64,000 nucleotides of DNA from Streptomyces sp. WP-1 (GTDB lineage: Bacteria > Actinomycetota > Actinomycetes > Streptomycetales > Streptomycetaceae). Shown piece after piece: positions 48,990 through 56,206 of this stretch (position 1 is the stretch's first letter; every line of letters starts with the position of its first letter). The stretch is taken from the NCBI RefSeq assembly GCF_030450125.1, contig NZ_CP123923.1, positions 7,554,768 to 7,618,767 on the forward strand. The letters run 5' to 3'. Made by a program: the position numbers and the translations under genes. The notes below the pieces were generated by a model. It made no database searches. It was not told where the DNA came from and worked only from the letters and a program-made list of their open reading frames with translations.

Positions 48990-50036
48990 ATGAAAGTGAC
49001 CCTGCTCGTGACCGGTGAGGAGATGCTCGGGCTGTTGAGCTCGTCCGCGGTGAACGACCTGTGGTCGGGCGGTGCGCACCTGCCGTACTGGCAGCCGGCC
49101 GCCCTCGCCGCGCGCATCGAAGCCCTCGGACGGCATGAGGTGGCGCTGTTGGTCATCGAAGGGGACGGCGGTATGGCCGTCGGCGTTCTTCGGCAGCGGC
49201 GAAACGGCGTCATCAGCACGCTCATACCGCGCGAACCCTTTCTGGCCAGCGAGCCTTTCGGCGACGCGGACATGTTGCGCACGCAGTTGCTCCGGTCCGT
49301 GGAGAGAATCGGCGCCAGAGCCTTTCATCTGCACGAGACGGAACGAAACGCCCCGGTCGTCAAGTGCCTGGCAGATCAGCCGGACACCGCAGTGGTGGTG
49401 CGCCTGCCGAATCCGGTCATCGACTGGCACGACGACGGTGCGGACATGCTGATCGGAGCGCAACGGCATTTCGGCCGGACGTTCTGGCGCCGGGTCCGGC
49501 GCTGGGACCGGGAGTTCGAGGTGACGACGGTGCGTGAAGATGCCGCGATCGACGTGATGGAAAACATCGAGAGACAATCATGGAAAGCGCGTCGGGGCAC
49601 CCATCTCGACGAAGGGGAGCTGGCGTTCTACCGCGCGCTGCTGAGGCGGGACGAATGCCTGCTCACTCTCGCGACGGCCGGGGGTGCACCGGCCGCGTAC
49701 TTCATGGAGATGCGCCTCGGCGACGTGGTCTACGGCATGCAGAGTTCCTACGCCGAGACCTTCGCCAAGCTGTCTCCCGGTGCGTTCCTGACCACCATCG
49801 GTCTGCACCGCCGGTGGCACGGCAGCGGTATCGCGACCTACGACCTGCTCGGCGGTAGCGGGCCGCTCAAGGACGCCCTGGCCTCGCGCGCGATCCCGCG
49901 TGTCGACGTGGCCTGGCCGGTATGCGCGGCGACCAAGGACCTGCTCGGGGAGCGAGTCAGGTTCGACCGACACAGGACAGCCGCGTCCGAGCGCGGACGG
50001 GGTGCGCGCCATGTCGCCGCGACCTACGGCAGCTGA
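48990..50036 (+). CDS. BioF2-like GNAT-superfamily acyltransferase
   Basis: 348 residues from ATG 48990. A BioF2-like (Acetyltransf_6) domain is visible at residues ~150-300: FGRTFWRRVRRWDREFEVTT, IERQSWKARRGTHL, then LATAGGAPAAYFMEMRLGDV and AKLSPGAFLTTIGLHRRW, ending in YDLLGGSGPLKDAL. Relatives include the CelD/FemX-like acyltransferases, some of which use aminoacyl-tRNA or acyl-carrier donors. Because an AMP ligase, an ACP and a decarboxylase lie downstream, this protein could transfer an ACP-bound acyl group onto the aminonucleoside. The substrate is inferred only. Confidence 0.75.
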   Translation: MKVTLLVTGEEMLGLLSSSAVNDLWSGGAHLPYWQPAALAARIEALGRHEVALLVIEGDGGMAVGVLRQRRNGVISTLIPREPFLASEPFGDADMLRTQLLRSVERIGARAFHLHETERNAPVVKCLADQPDTAVVVRLPNPVIDWHDDGADMLIGAQRHFGRTFWRRVRRWDREFEVTTVREDAAIDVMENIERQSWKARRGTHLDEGELAFYRALLRRDECLLTLATAGGAPAAYFMEMRLGDVVYGMQSSYAETFAKLSPGAFLTTIGLHRRWHGSGIATYDLLGGSGPLKDALASRAIPRVDVAWPVCAATKDLLGERVRFDRHRTAASERGRGARHVAATYGS

Positions 50037-50055
50037 GAGACGGAGGTCTTTCCGG

Positions 50056-50979
50056 ATGAACCATCCCCCTGTGCAGGGTTCCTACGGTCCACTGGCCTGG
50101 GTCTCCGATGCGATGCACGGCATGTACCCGGACCGCGAGGGCCACCTGAGACGGCTCGGGCTGCGGCCGGCGGACGACGAGATCAGCACACAGCTGCCCG
50201 TGGTCGGTCTCCTGGGAGCAGCCGACTGGCGCGCCGCGACCTGTGTGCTGTCCTCGCCGTGCATCGACCACTCGTCCGGACGGATATCCGGGCTCACCGC
50301 CTCCGTCGCGGGAGATCTCCTGATCGGGCTCCGGGTGGCGGAGGCGCTCGGACTGCCGATGGTCGGTTTCCTCGGAAACGGCGAGGAAACGCACCTGGTG
50401 CCCAGCGGCGAGGAGCGGTGTGCGGACTGGCAACGGGTCGCCGAGTACGTCGCCGGCCTCGGGACCCGTTGGGCACGGGGCCGCGTCGACGCGACGTTCG
50501 TACGCACCGGTGAGCCGGTCGCATGGGCCACCATCAAGGCACAGACCGCGGCGGACCACGACCGCGTCCCCCAGGCAGGCCTCGACGGCCTGCACCGCCT
50601 CGTCGACGACAACCCTTATCCGCGGGGGACCCGTTTCACCTACCTCTACGACTACTACCGGTCGAACATCTCGCACTACCGCCGGCCCGTCATCGAGGCG
50701 TTGGCTGGCGTCGACACCACACACGTGCTGGTGGTCGAGAACGTGCAGCAGATCAAGTGCGTTGCCTGGGCCCGGGCCCTCAACGACGCCGACGGCATCC
50801 GCACCAGCCATCTGGTGACCTGCCCGGCACCGGATGTCACCAACAGCGTCCGGGTGAGCCGGGCCGAGCCCCGGCACCGCATCATGCTCGCGGACGTCCT
50901 TGCCGGGCGGCAGCCGGGCAGCGCGCCCTACTGGGCCTTCCTGTCGGCCCTGCGTGACCGCCTCGATGCGCATGGCTGA
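50056..50979 (+). CDS. Protein of unknown family in the nucleoside cluster
   Basis: 307 residues from ATG 50056, with GGAGG 10-13 nt upstream. I do not recognise a family. It is soluble-looking, with alternating alpha/beta segments such as LPVVGLLGAADWRAATCVLS, GDLLIGLRVAEALGLPMVGF and GVDTTHVLVVENVQQIKCVA, which suggest a Rossmann-like core; LGNGEETHLVPSGEE could be a loop near an active site. It contains two Cys and several conserved-looking aromatic pairs (YLYDYYRSNISHY). Codon bias is normal and the position inside the operon is firm (19 bp after the acyltransferase, 14-bp overlap with the decarboxylase). It is a candidate for a new step of the pathway. Confidence 0.7.
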   Translation: MNHPPVQGSYGPLAWVSDAMHGMYPDREGHLRRLGLRPADDEISTQLPVVGLLGAADWRAATCVLSSPCIDHSSGRISGLTASVAGDLLIGLRVAEALGLPMVGFLGNGEETHLVPSGEERCADWQRVAEYVAGLGTRWARGRVDATFVRTGEPVAWATIKAQTAADHDRVPQAGLDGLHRLVDDNPYPRGTRFTYLYDYYRSNISHYRRPVIEALAGVDTTHVLVVENVQQIKCVAWARALNDADGIRTSHLVTCPAPDVTNSVRVSRAEPRHRIMLADVLAGRQPGSAPYWAFLSALRDRLDAHG

Positions 50980-52270
50980 CCTCGACGCCGCGGCATGGGA
51001 GGATCAGCTGGCCCAGTGCTACCCCGGCCCGGTGTACGTGTACGACCTGGATCGGGTGACGGCCGCCGTGGAAGACCTGCGAGCGGCGCTTCCGGCACCG
51101 ACCCTCCTCTACTACTCCCTCAAGGCAAACCCGCACGACGACGTCGTACGGGCACTGCGCATCGCCGGCTGCCGAGCGGAGATCAGCTCGGTGGGAGAGC
51201 TGGCCTGCGCGCTCGGCGCCGGGTTCCGCGGCGTCGAAATCCTGTACACAGGGCCCGGAAAGACGGACGGCGAGATCGCGCACGCCCTGCGGCACGGTGT
51301 CCTGGACTTCTCCGTGGAATCGGCGCACGAACTGCGGCGGCTCGACCGGATCGCGGCCGTCGACGACCGCCGGCCGCGTGTACTGCTGCGCGTGAACGGG
51401 GCGCGTGCGGCCCCGGCCGGCGGCCTGCACATGACCGGTACACCCTCGCAGTTCGGAATCGACCTGGAACTCCTCGGCCCGGCGCTCGCGGCGGCCGCGC
51501 GGTGTCCGCGGATCGACCTCAGCGGCCTCCACCTGTTCTCGATGACCAACGCCGTCGACGAACCGAGCCTGATCCAGGAACTCCGTCGCAGTATCGCCAC
51601 TGCCGCGGCGGTATGCGACCAGTACGGGTTTGCACCGCGGATGCTGGACCTCGGCGGCGGCTTCGCCGCTCCCTACACGCAGTCCGGCCGACGGCCCGGC
51701 TACCCCGGACTGGCACAGGTGCTCCGGCAGGACCTGGACCTGCTGTTCCCGGCATGGCGCACGGGAGCCCCCGTGATCGCCTTCGAGTCCGGCAGACATC
51801 TCGTCGCCGACTGCGGCACGCTGATCTGCACCGTCACCGAGGTCAAGAACAGCAAGGGAAAGCAGTTCGTGGTGCTCGACGCGGGGGTCAACGCGCTCGG
51901 CGGACTCTCCGGGACGGGGAGGTTGCTTCCCCTGTCCGTGGAGCCCGTCGGAATCCCGCGGGCGGCCGACGCCTCCGACGCAGCCCAGGTCTTTGGCCCG
52001 GCCGTGACGTCAGCACGTATCGTCGGGCCGCTGTGCACTCCGGCCGACCTGCTCGGCCGGGAGGTGCCGGTACCGCGACTGCGGCCGGGCGACCGGATCG
52101 CAATCCCGAACGTCGGCGCCTACGGCCTGACCACCGGCCTGCTCGGCTTCCTCAGCAGGCCCGCCCCGACCGAGCTGGTGGTACGCGGCGGGAGCGTCGT
52201 CTCCGCGTCCCGCCTGGAACTGAAACGTGTGCCTGTCGAAAGGGAGTGGAAAGACGATGCCATGGGATGA
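50966..52270 (+). CDS. Fold-type III PLP decarboxylase (diaminopimelate/ornithine decarboxylase family)
   Basis: 434 residues from ATG 50966 (ATG 50972 is equally possible), overlapping the previous gene. The alanine-racemase-like barrel shows VYVYDLDRVTAAVEDLRA, then YYSLKANPHDDVVRAL, where the lysine of YSLKAN binds PLP, then SSVGELACALGAGF, LDLGGGFAAPY, VIAFESGRHLVADCG and the beta-domain (GKQFVVLDAGVNALG). LCTPADLLGRE provides the conserved Cys-Thr-x-x-D of the active site. BtrK of the butirosin pathway is a relative that decarboxylates an ACP-bound amino acid. Since an ACP and AMP ligase follow, the same chemistry is likely here (Asp to beta-alanyl or Glu to GABA-type unit). Confidence 0.88.
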   Translation: MRMADLDAAAWEDQLAQCYPGPVYVYDLDRVTAAVEDLRAALPAPTLLYYSLKANPHDDVVRALRIAGCRAEISSVGELACALGAGFRGVEILYTGPGKTDGEIAHALRHGVLDFSVESAHELRRLDRIAAVDDRRPRVLLRVNGARAAPAGGLHMTGTPSQFGIDLELLGPALAAAARCPRIDLSGLHLFSMTNAVDEPSLIQELRRSIATAAAVCDQYGFAPRMLDLGGGFAAPYTQSGRRPGYPGLAQVLRQDLDLLFPAWRTGAPVIAFESGRHLVADCGTLICTVTEVKNSKGKQFVVLDAGVNALGGLSGTGRLLPLSVEPVGIPRAADASDAAQVFGPAVTSARIVGPLCTPADLLGREVPVPRLRPGDRIAIPNVGAYGLTTGLLGFLSRPAPTELVVRGGSVVSASRLELKRVPVEREWKDDAMG

Positions 52271-52514
52271 CCGATTCGAGGTACTGCTGCGCGCCGCGCT
52301 GCCCTATCTCTCTCCCGACGAGCCGCTGCCGCCCGACGCCGAGCTCATCGACCTCGGTATCGACTCCATGGCCGCGGTCGAGCTGCTGAGCACGCTGGAA
52401 CAGGCGTATGGCGTGCGCCTCCCCGACGACAGCCTCCACCGCGAGACCTTCCGCACCGCCGCCACCCTGTGGTCGGTCCTGAACCGACAGCTCTCCCGGG
52501 AGCCGACACCGTGA
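52257..52514 (+). CDS. Acyl/peptidyl carrier protein
   Basis: 85 residues from ATG 52257, overlapping the decarboxylase by 14 nt and the AMP ligase by GTGA. The phosphopantetheine attachment site is S37 in ELIDLGIDSMAAVELLSTLE. The Asp-rich acidic helix pattern and the C-terminal helix are normal. As a stand-alone carrier between a ligase and a decarboxylase it probably holds an amino acid as a thioester while it is modified. It is tightly coupled to both partners, so fixed stoichiometry is likely. Confidence 0.92.
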   Translation: MPWDDRFEVLLRAALPYLSPDEPLPPDAELIDLGIDSMAAVELLSTLEQAYGVRLPDDSLHRETFRTAATLWSVLNRQLSREPTP

Positions 52515-54001
52515 CCGTCGAGGCACGGCAGGGGCCGACCCTGCGCCATGTCGTCGACGTGCTGGACCACGCGGCAGCCGCCCACGGCGGCGAGCTCGCC
52601 GTGACCGATGACCAGGGCGACTGGAGCTACGACGAACTCGCCGAGCACAGCCGTGAGTTCGCACAGTGGCTGCACCGCCGGGGCGTGTCCGCCGGAGACC
52701 GTGTGGTGGTGCGCGCCACCGCGAGCCGTGAGTTCGTCGCCATCCTCTACGGCTGTCTGCGGGCGGGGGCGGTCTTCGTGCCGCTCGGCCCCGCGACAAC
52801 GGCGTACCAACTGGGCCAGGTCGTCGCGGACGCCCAACCCCGCCTTGTCATCACCGACCGGATCGACGAGACAGCGGACACGGCGTGCAGCCTGCATGAG
52901 GTCTGGGCGGAGGTGGGGCGCCCGGGCGGCCCGATGACGCACCCGCGCGCCGAACTCGCCCCGGCGGACACCGCGTTGCTGATCTACACCTCCGGCAGCA
53001 CCGCCGCACCCAAAGCGGTCGTCTCTCCACACGAGAGGGTCCTGTGGGCGACCCGCGCTGTCGCGGCGCGGCTGCGTTACCAGACGGACGACATCGTCCT
53101 CTGCCGCCTGCCCCTCTCCTTCGACTACGGCCTCTACCAGGTCTTCCTGTGCGCCCTGGCCGGTGCCCGTCTGGTGCTGCTCTCCCGGACGGCGGACCTG
53201 CGGCTGGCCGCCGTCGCGCGAGAACGCGGCGCCACCGTCGTGCCGTTGGTGCCCTCACTCGCGACCATGCTCCTGCACAGCGCCCGGCGCGACCCCGGAC
53301 CGAGCCGGATCCGCCTCTTCACCAACACCGGTGAAGATCTCCCCCAGGCGGTGCGTGCCCAATTACGCGAGCACTTTCCCCGCGCGGGCATCCAGTTGAT
53401 GTACGGAACCACGGAGTGCAAGCGGATCTCCGTACTGGAGGTCGACGGCGACCTGCGCAGGCCCGGTTCGGTAGGCCGCGCGCTCGACGGCACACGCATC
53501 CGCATCCTGACGGCGGACGGTGTTCCCGCCGCACCCGGAGAGGCGGGCGAGATCGTGGTCAGCGGACCGCACGTGATGGCCGGGTACTGGCGGGCGCCCG
53601 AGCTGACCGCCGCGCGCTTCCGGACCGATCCGCACACCGGCGAGGTGCGGCTGCACACCGGGGACTTCGGGCATCTCGACGGTGACGGCTACCTCTACTT
53701 CCACGGTCGCGGCGACGACATGTTCAAGCGCCACGGTGTGCGCACCAGCGCCGCCGAGATCGAGTCCGCCGCCCGGAACATCCCAGGGGTGGACCATGCC
53801 GTGCTGCTGCCCCCCACCGACCGCCGGGACATGGTGCTCTGCGTGGTCACGACGCTCACGCCGGCCGAGGTGCTGCGTCGCCTCGGCACGCTGCTGGATC
53901 CGGCGCGCGTGCCCGATCTGTGCCGGGTCTTCGACCGGTTTCCGCTCAGCTCCAACGGGAAGACCGACCGGGCCCGGCTGTCCCGGCAGGAGGCCGGTTG
54001 A
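52511..54001 (+). CDS. AMP-forming acyl/amino-acid ligase (adenylation enzyme)
   Basis: 496 residues from GTG 52511. All core motifs are present: A3 LLIYTSGSTAAPKAVV, A5 IQLMYGTTECKRIS, A7 YLHTGD-type VRLHTGDFGHLD, A8 GRGDDMFKRHGVRTSAAEIE and the A10 lysine region FPLSSNGKTDRARL. It activates a carboxylic or amino acid with ATP and probably loads it on the adjacent carrier protein. The specificity region is not decodable by eye. Codon 285 is TTA (53363-53365), a bldA target. It is the last gene of the cluster; a hairpin follows directly. Confidence 0.92.
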   Translation: MTVEARQGPTLRHVVDVLDHAAAAHGGELAVTDDQGDWSYDELAEHSREFAQWLHRRGVSAGDRVVVRATASREFVAILYGCLRAGAVFVPLGPATTAYQLGQVVADAQPRLVITDRIDETADTACSLHEVWAEVGRPGGPMTHPRAELAPADTALLIYTSGSTAAPKAVVSPHERVLWATRAVAARLRYQTDDIVLCRLPLSFDYGLYQVFLCALAGARLVLLSRTADLRLAAVARERGATVVPLVPSLATMLLHSARRDPGPSRIRLFTNTGEDLPQAVRAQLREHFPRAGIQLMYGTTECKRISVLEVDGDLRRPGSVGRALDGTRIRILTADGVPAAPGEAGEIVVSGPHVMAGYWRAPELTAARFRTDPHTGEVRLHTGDFGHLDGDGYLYFHGRGDDMFKRHGVRTSAAEIESAARNIPGVDHAVLLPPTDRRDMVLCVVTTLTPAEVLRRLGTLLDPARVPDLCRVFDRFPLSSNGKTDRARLSRQEAG

Positions 54002-54013
54002 GGCCCGCGCGCC

Positions 54014-54048
54014 GGCCCGCATCCAGGATTTGGCTGGAATGCGGGGCC
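54014..54048 (+). terminator. Terminator hairpin at the end of the nucleoside cluster
   Basis: GGCCCGCATCCAG (54014-54026), loop GATTTGG, then CTGGAATGCGGGGCC (54034-54048), pairing with two bulged bases, 13 bp after the ligase stop. Confidence 0.65.
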
Positions 54049-54186
54049 CTCGGCAGTCCAGCGGCTTGGACATGACGCCCAAGCATCTCGCGGCCCGCAC
54101 CCTGACGGCCTGCTCGGTGAACAGGGGAGGGCCGGCCCGAGCGTGTCCGGTTGTCCCCGCCGATGTCTGTTCATGCCCGAACACCA

Positions 54187-54248
54187 CCCGAATCTGTTTA
54201 CTTTCCCGCACTGCATGCGTAGCCTCCTCGGTAAACCACAGATTCGGG
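54187..54248 (+). promoter_or_regulatory. Putative FruR (DeoR) operator region of the fru operon
   Basis: CCCGAATCTG-TTTAC at 54187-54201 and its inverse GTAAAC-CA-CAGATTCGGG at 54231-54248 form a long inverted repeat just upstream of the DeoR start at 54271. GTTTAC/GTAAAC arms with a common CCCGAATCTG box fit two regulator sites flanking a promoter. Autoregulation by the DeoR protein is the likely use. Confidence 0.6.
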
Positions 54249-54270
54249 CATCGGTCGGAGGCAGACGGAC

Positions 54271-55032
54271 ATGTACGCAGCGGAGCGACAGCAGGAGATC
54301 CTCCGGCTCGCCCGTGACGGCGGCCGGGTGGACGTCGTGTCGCTCGCGGAGGAGCTCCAGGTGACGGCGGAGACGATCCGCCGCGACCTCAAGGCCCTCG
54401 ACCGGGCCGGACTGCTGCGCCGGGTGCACGGCGGTGCCATCCCGGCCGGCCGCCTCGACTTCGAACCGGACCTCACCGAACGCGAGTCCACGGCGGCCGA
54501 CCAGAAGGACCGCATCGCCAAGGCGGCCCTGGCCGAACTGCCCGTCGAGGGCACCGTGATCCTCGACGCCGGCACCACCGTGGCCCGCCTGGCCGCCGCG
54601 CTCCCGCTGGAGAGCGAACTGACCGTCGTCACCCACTCCCTGCCCATCGCCGCCCGCCTCGCCGACCACCCCGGCCTCCAGCTCCACCTGGTCGGCGGCC
54701 GCGTACGGCACCGTACCCGGGCCGCCGTGGATGCCTGGGCGCTGCGCGCGTACGGCGAGATCCGCGCCGACGTGTTGTTCGTCGCCGCCAACGGCTTCTC
54801 CACCGCGCACGGACTGACCACCCCCGACCTCGCCGAGGCCGCCGTGAAGCGGGCCGCCGTCGCCGCCGCCCGCCGGGTGGTGCTGCTCGCCGACTCCGAC
54901 AAGCACGGCCAGGAGCACTTCGCCCGCTTCGCCGACCTGGACGACGTGGACCTGCTGATCACCGACAGCGCCCTGAGCTCCGAGGACGCCGCCGCCATCG
55001 AGCGCGCCGGCACGGAGGTGGTCCGCGCATGA
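54271..55032 (+). CDS. DeoR-family repressor of the fructose operon
   Basis: 253 residues from ATG 54271, with GGAGG about 10 nt upstream. The DeoR helix-turn-helix is at the N-terminus (MYAAERQQEILRLARDGGRV, then LAEELQVTAETIRRDLKALD), followed by RRVHGGAI and the sugar-phosphate isomerase-like sensor (VILDAGTTVARLAAAL, LTVVTHSLPIAARLAD, LVGGRVR, KRAAVAAARRVVLLADSDKHG). It probably senses fructose 1-phosphate and represses the operon. Its stop overlaps the 1-phosphofructokinase start by ATGA. An inverted repeat directly upstream is a likely operator. Confidence 0.92.
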   Translation: MYAAERQQEILRLARDGGRVDVVSLAEELQVTAETIRRDLKALDRAGLLRRVHGGAIPAGRLDFEPDLTERESTAADQKDRIAKAALAELPVEGTVILDAGTTVARLAAALPLESELTVVTHSLPIAARLADHPGLQLHLVGGRVRHRTRAAVDAWALRAYGEIRADVLFVAANGFSTAHGLTTPDLAEAAVKRAAVAAARRVVLLADSDKHGQEHFARFADLDDVDLLITDSALSSEDAAAIERAGTEVVRA

Positions 55033-55976
55033 TCGTCACCGTCACCCCCAACCCGTCCCTGGACCGCACCTACGAGATCCCTTCCCTCGACCGCGGCGAG
55101 GTCGTCCGCGCCACTGGCGAACGCATGGACCCCGGCGGCAAGGGTGTCAACGTCTCGCGCGCCGTGGCCGCCGCCGGCCGCCGCACCGTCGCCGTCCTGC
55201 CCCTGGGCGGCGCGCCGGGCGCCCTCGTCGCCGAACTCCTCGCCGCGCAGGGGATCGAGGTCGCACCGGTCCCGGTCGACGGGACCACCCGTTCCAACAT
55301 CGCCCTCGCCGAGGCGGACGGTGTCCTGACGAAGATCAACGCGCCCGGTCCGGAACTCGGCCCCGAGGAGAGGGAACTGCTCCTGCGGACCGTACGGCGC
55401 CAGGCGCACGGCGCCGACTGGATCGCCTGCTGCGGCAGCCTCCCGCGCGGCCTCGCCCCCTCCTGGTACGCCGACCTCGTCGCCCGGGCGCACGCCGCCG
55501 GGGTGCGCGTCGCGCTGGACACCTCCGGGCCCGCCCTCCTGGCGGCGCTGCGCGAGGGCCCGGACGTGGTCAAGCCCAATGCCGAGGAACTCGCTGAGGC
55601 CGTCGGGCGCCCCTTGGCGACGGTGGGCGACGCGCTGAAGGCGGCCGAGGACCTGCGCTCGCTCGGCGCGGGCGCGGTGCTGGCGAGCCTCGGCGCCGAC
55701 GGGCAACTCCTCGTGACCGGCGCGAGCGCCTGGTACGGCGGCGCGCCGGTGGCCGCCGTCCGCAGCAACGTCGGCGCGGGCGACGCCTCGCTGGCCGGTT
55801 TCCTCATCGCGGGCGGCGCGGGCCCCGAAGCTCTGGCCTCGGCCGTCGCCCACGGCGCGGCCGCCGTCCAGCTGCCCGGCAGTGTGATGCCCACCCCGGC
55901 CGACCTGTCCCCGGCGGCGGTCACGGTGACGGCCGACGTCCCCCTCGACCGCCCCCTGACGGACCCCGCGCCATGA
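55029..55976 (+). CDS. fruK: 1-phosphofructokinase
   Basis: 315 residues from ATG 55029. It is a PfkB-family sugar kinase with the N-terminal substrate motif VTPNPSLDRTYEI, PGGKGVNVSRAVAAAGRRTV and the C-terminal anion-hole/catalytic base motif NVGAGDASLAGFLIAG. In the order DeoR-fruK-fruA it converts fructose 1-phosphate from the PTS into fructose 1,6-bisphosphate in the cytoplasm. The mid-part (LLLRTVRRQAHGADWIACCG) is as expected. Translation is coupled to the regulator upstream; a low-complexity open frame lies between it and fruA. Confidence 0.94.
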   Translation: MIVTVTPNPSLDRTYEIPSLDRGEVVRATGERMDPGGKGVNVSRAVAAAGRRTVAVLPLGGAPGALVAELLAAQGIEVAPVPVDGTTRSNIALAEADGVLTKINAPGPELGPEERELLLRTVRRQAHGADWIACCGSLPRGLAPSWYADLVARAHAAGVRVALDTSGPALLAALREGPDVVKPNAEELAEAVGRPLATVGDALKAAEDLRSLGAGAVLASLGADGQLLVTGASAWYGGAPVAAVRSNVGAGDASLAGFLIAGGAGPEALASAVAHGAAAVQLPGSVMPTPADLSPAAVTVTADVPLDRPLTDPAP

Positions 55977-56206
55977 CCCGCCCTACGGCCCCCACCGCTC
56001 TCCGGGGAACCCAGCGCCGAACCCGGACCCGGAGCCCGACCGTGGGCTCCCCGCCCGCGGCCCACACGGCCTCCGCCGCGCCCGACGGCACCCGTGCCGG
56101 GGCCCCGGCCCCAGCCCCCGCCGCCCCCCACGGCATCCCCGTCCCCACCCCCGCCCCGGCTTCCCCCGCCGCTCGGGCGACACGCGTGCGAAGGAGCCCG
56201 CGATGA
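55973..56206 (+). CDS. Low-complexity open frame between fruK and fruA (doubtful gene)
   Basis: 77 codons from ATG 55973, overlapping the fruK stop by ATGA and ending TGA 56204-56206 overlapping the fruA ATG. The predicted protein is almost only Pro, Ala, Thr and Arg (for example GAPAPAPAAPHGIPVPTPAP) with no motif. FruA has its own GAAGGAG site. The frame may be a coupling device that carries ribosomes across the gap, or chance. No function is claimed. Confidence 0.3.
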   Translation: MTRPTAPTALRGTQRRTRTRSPTVGSPPAAHTASAAPDGTRAGAPAPAPAAPHGIPVPTPAPASPAARATRVRRSPR

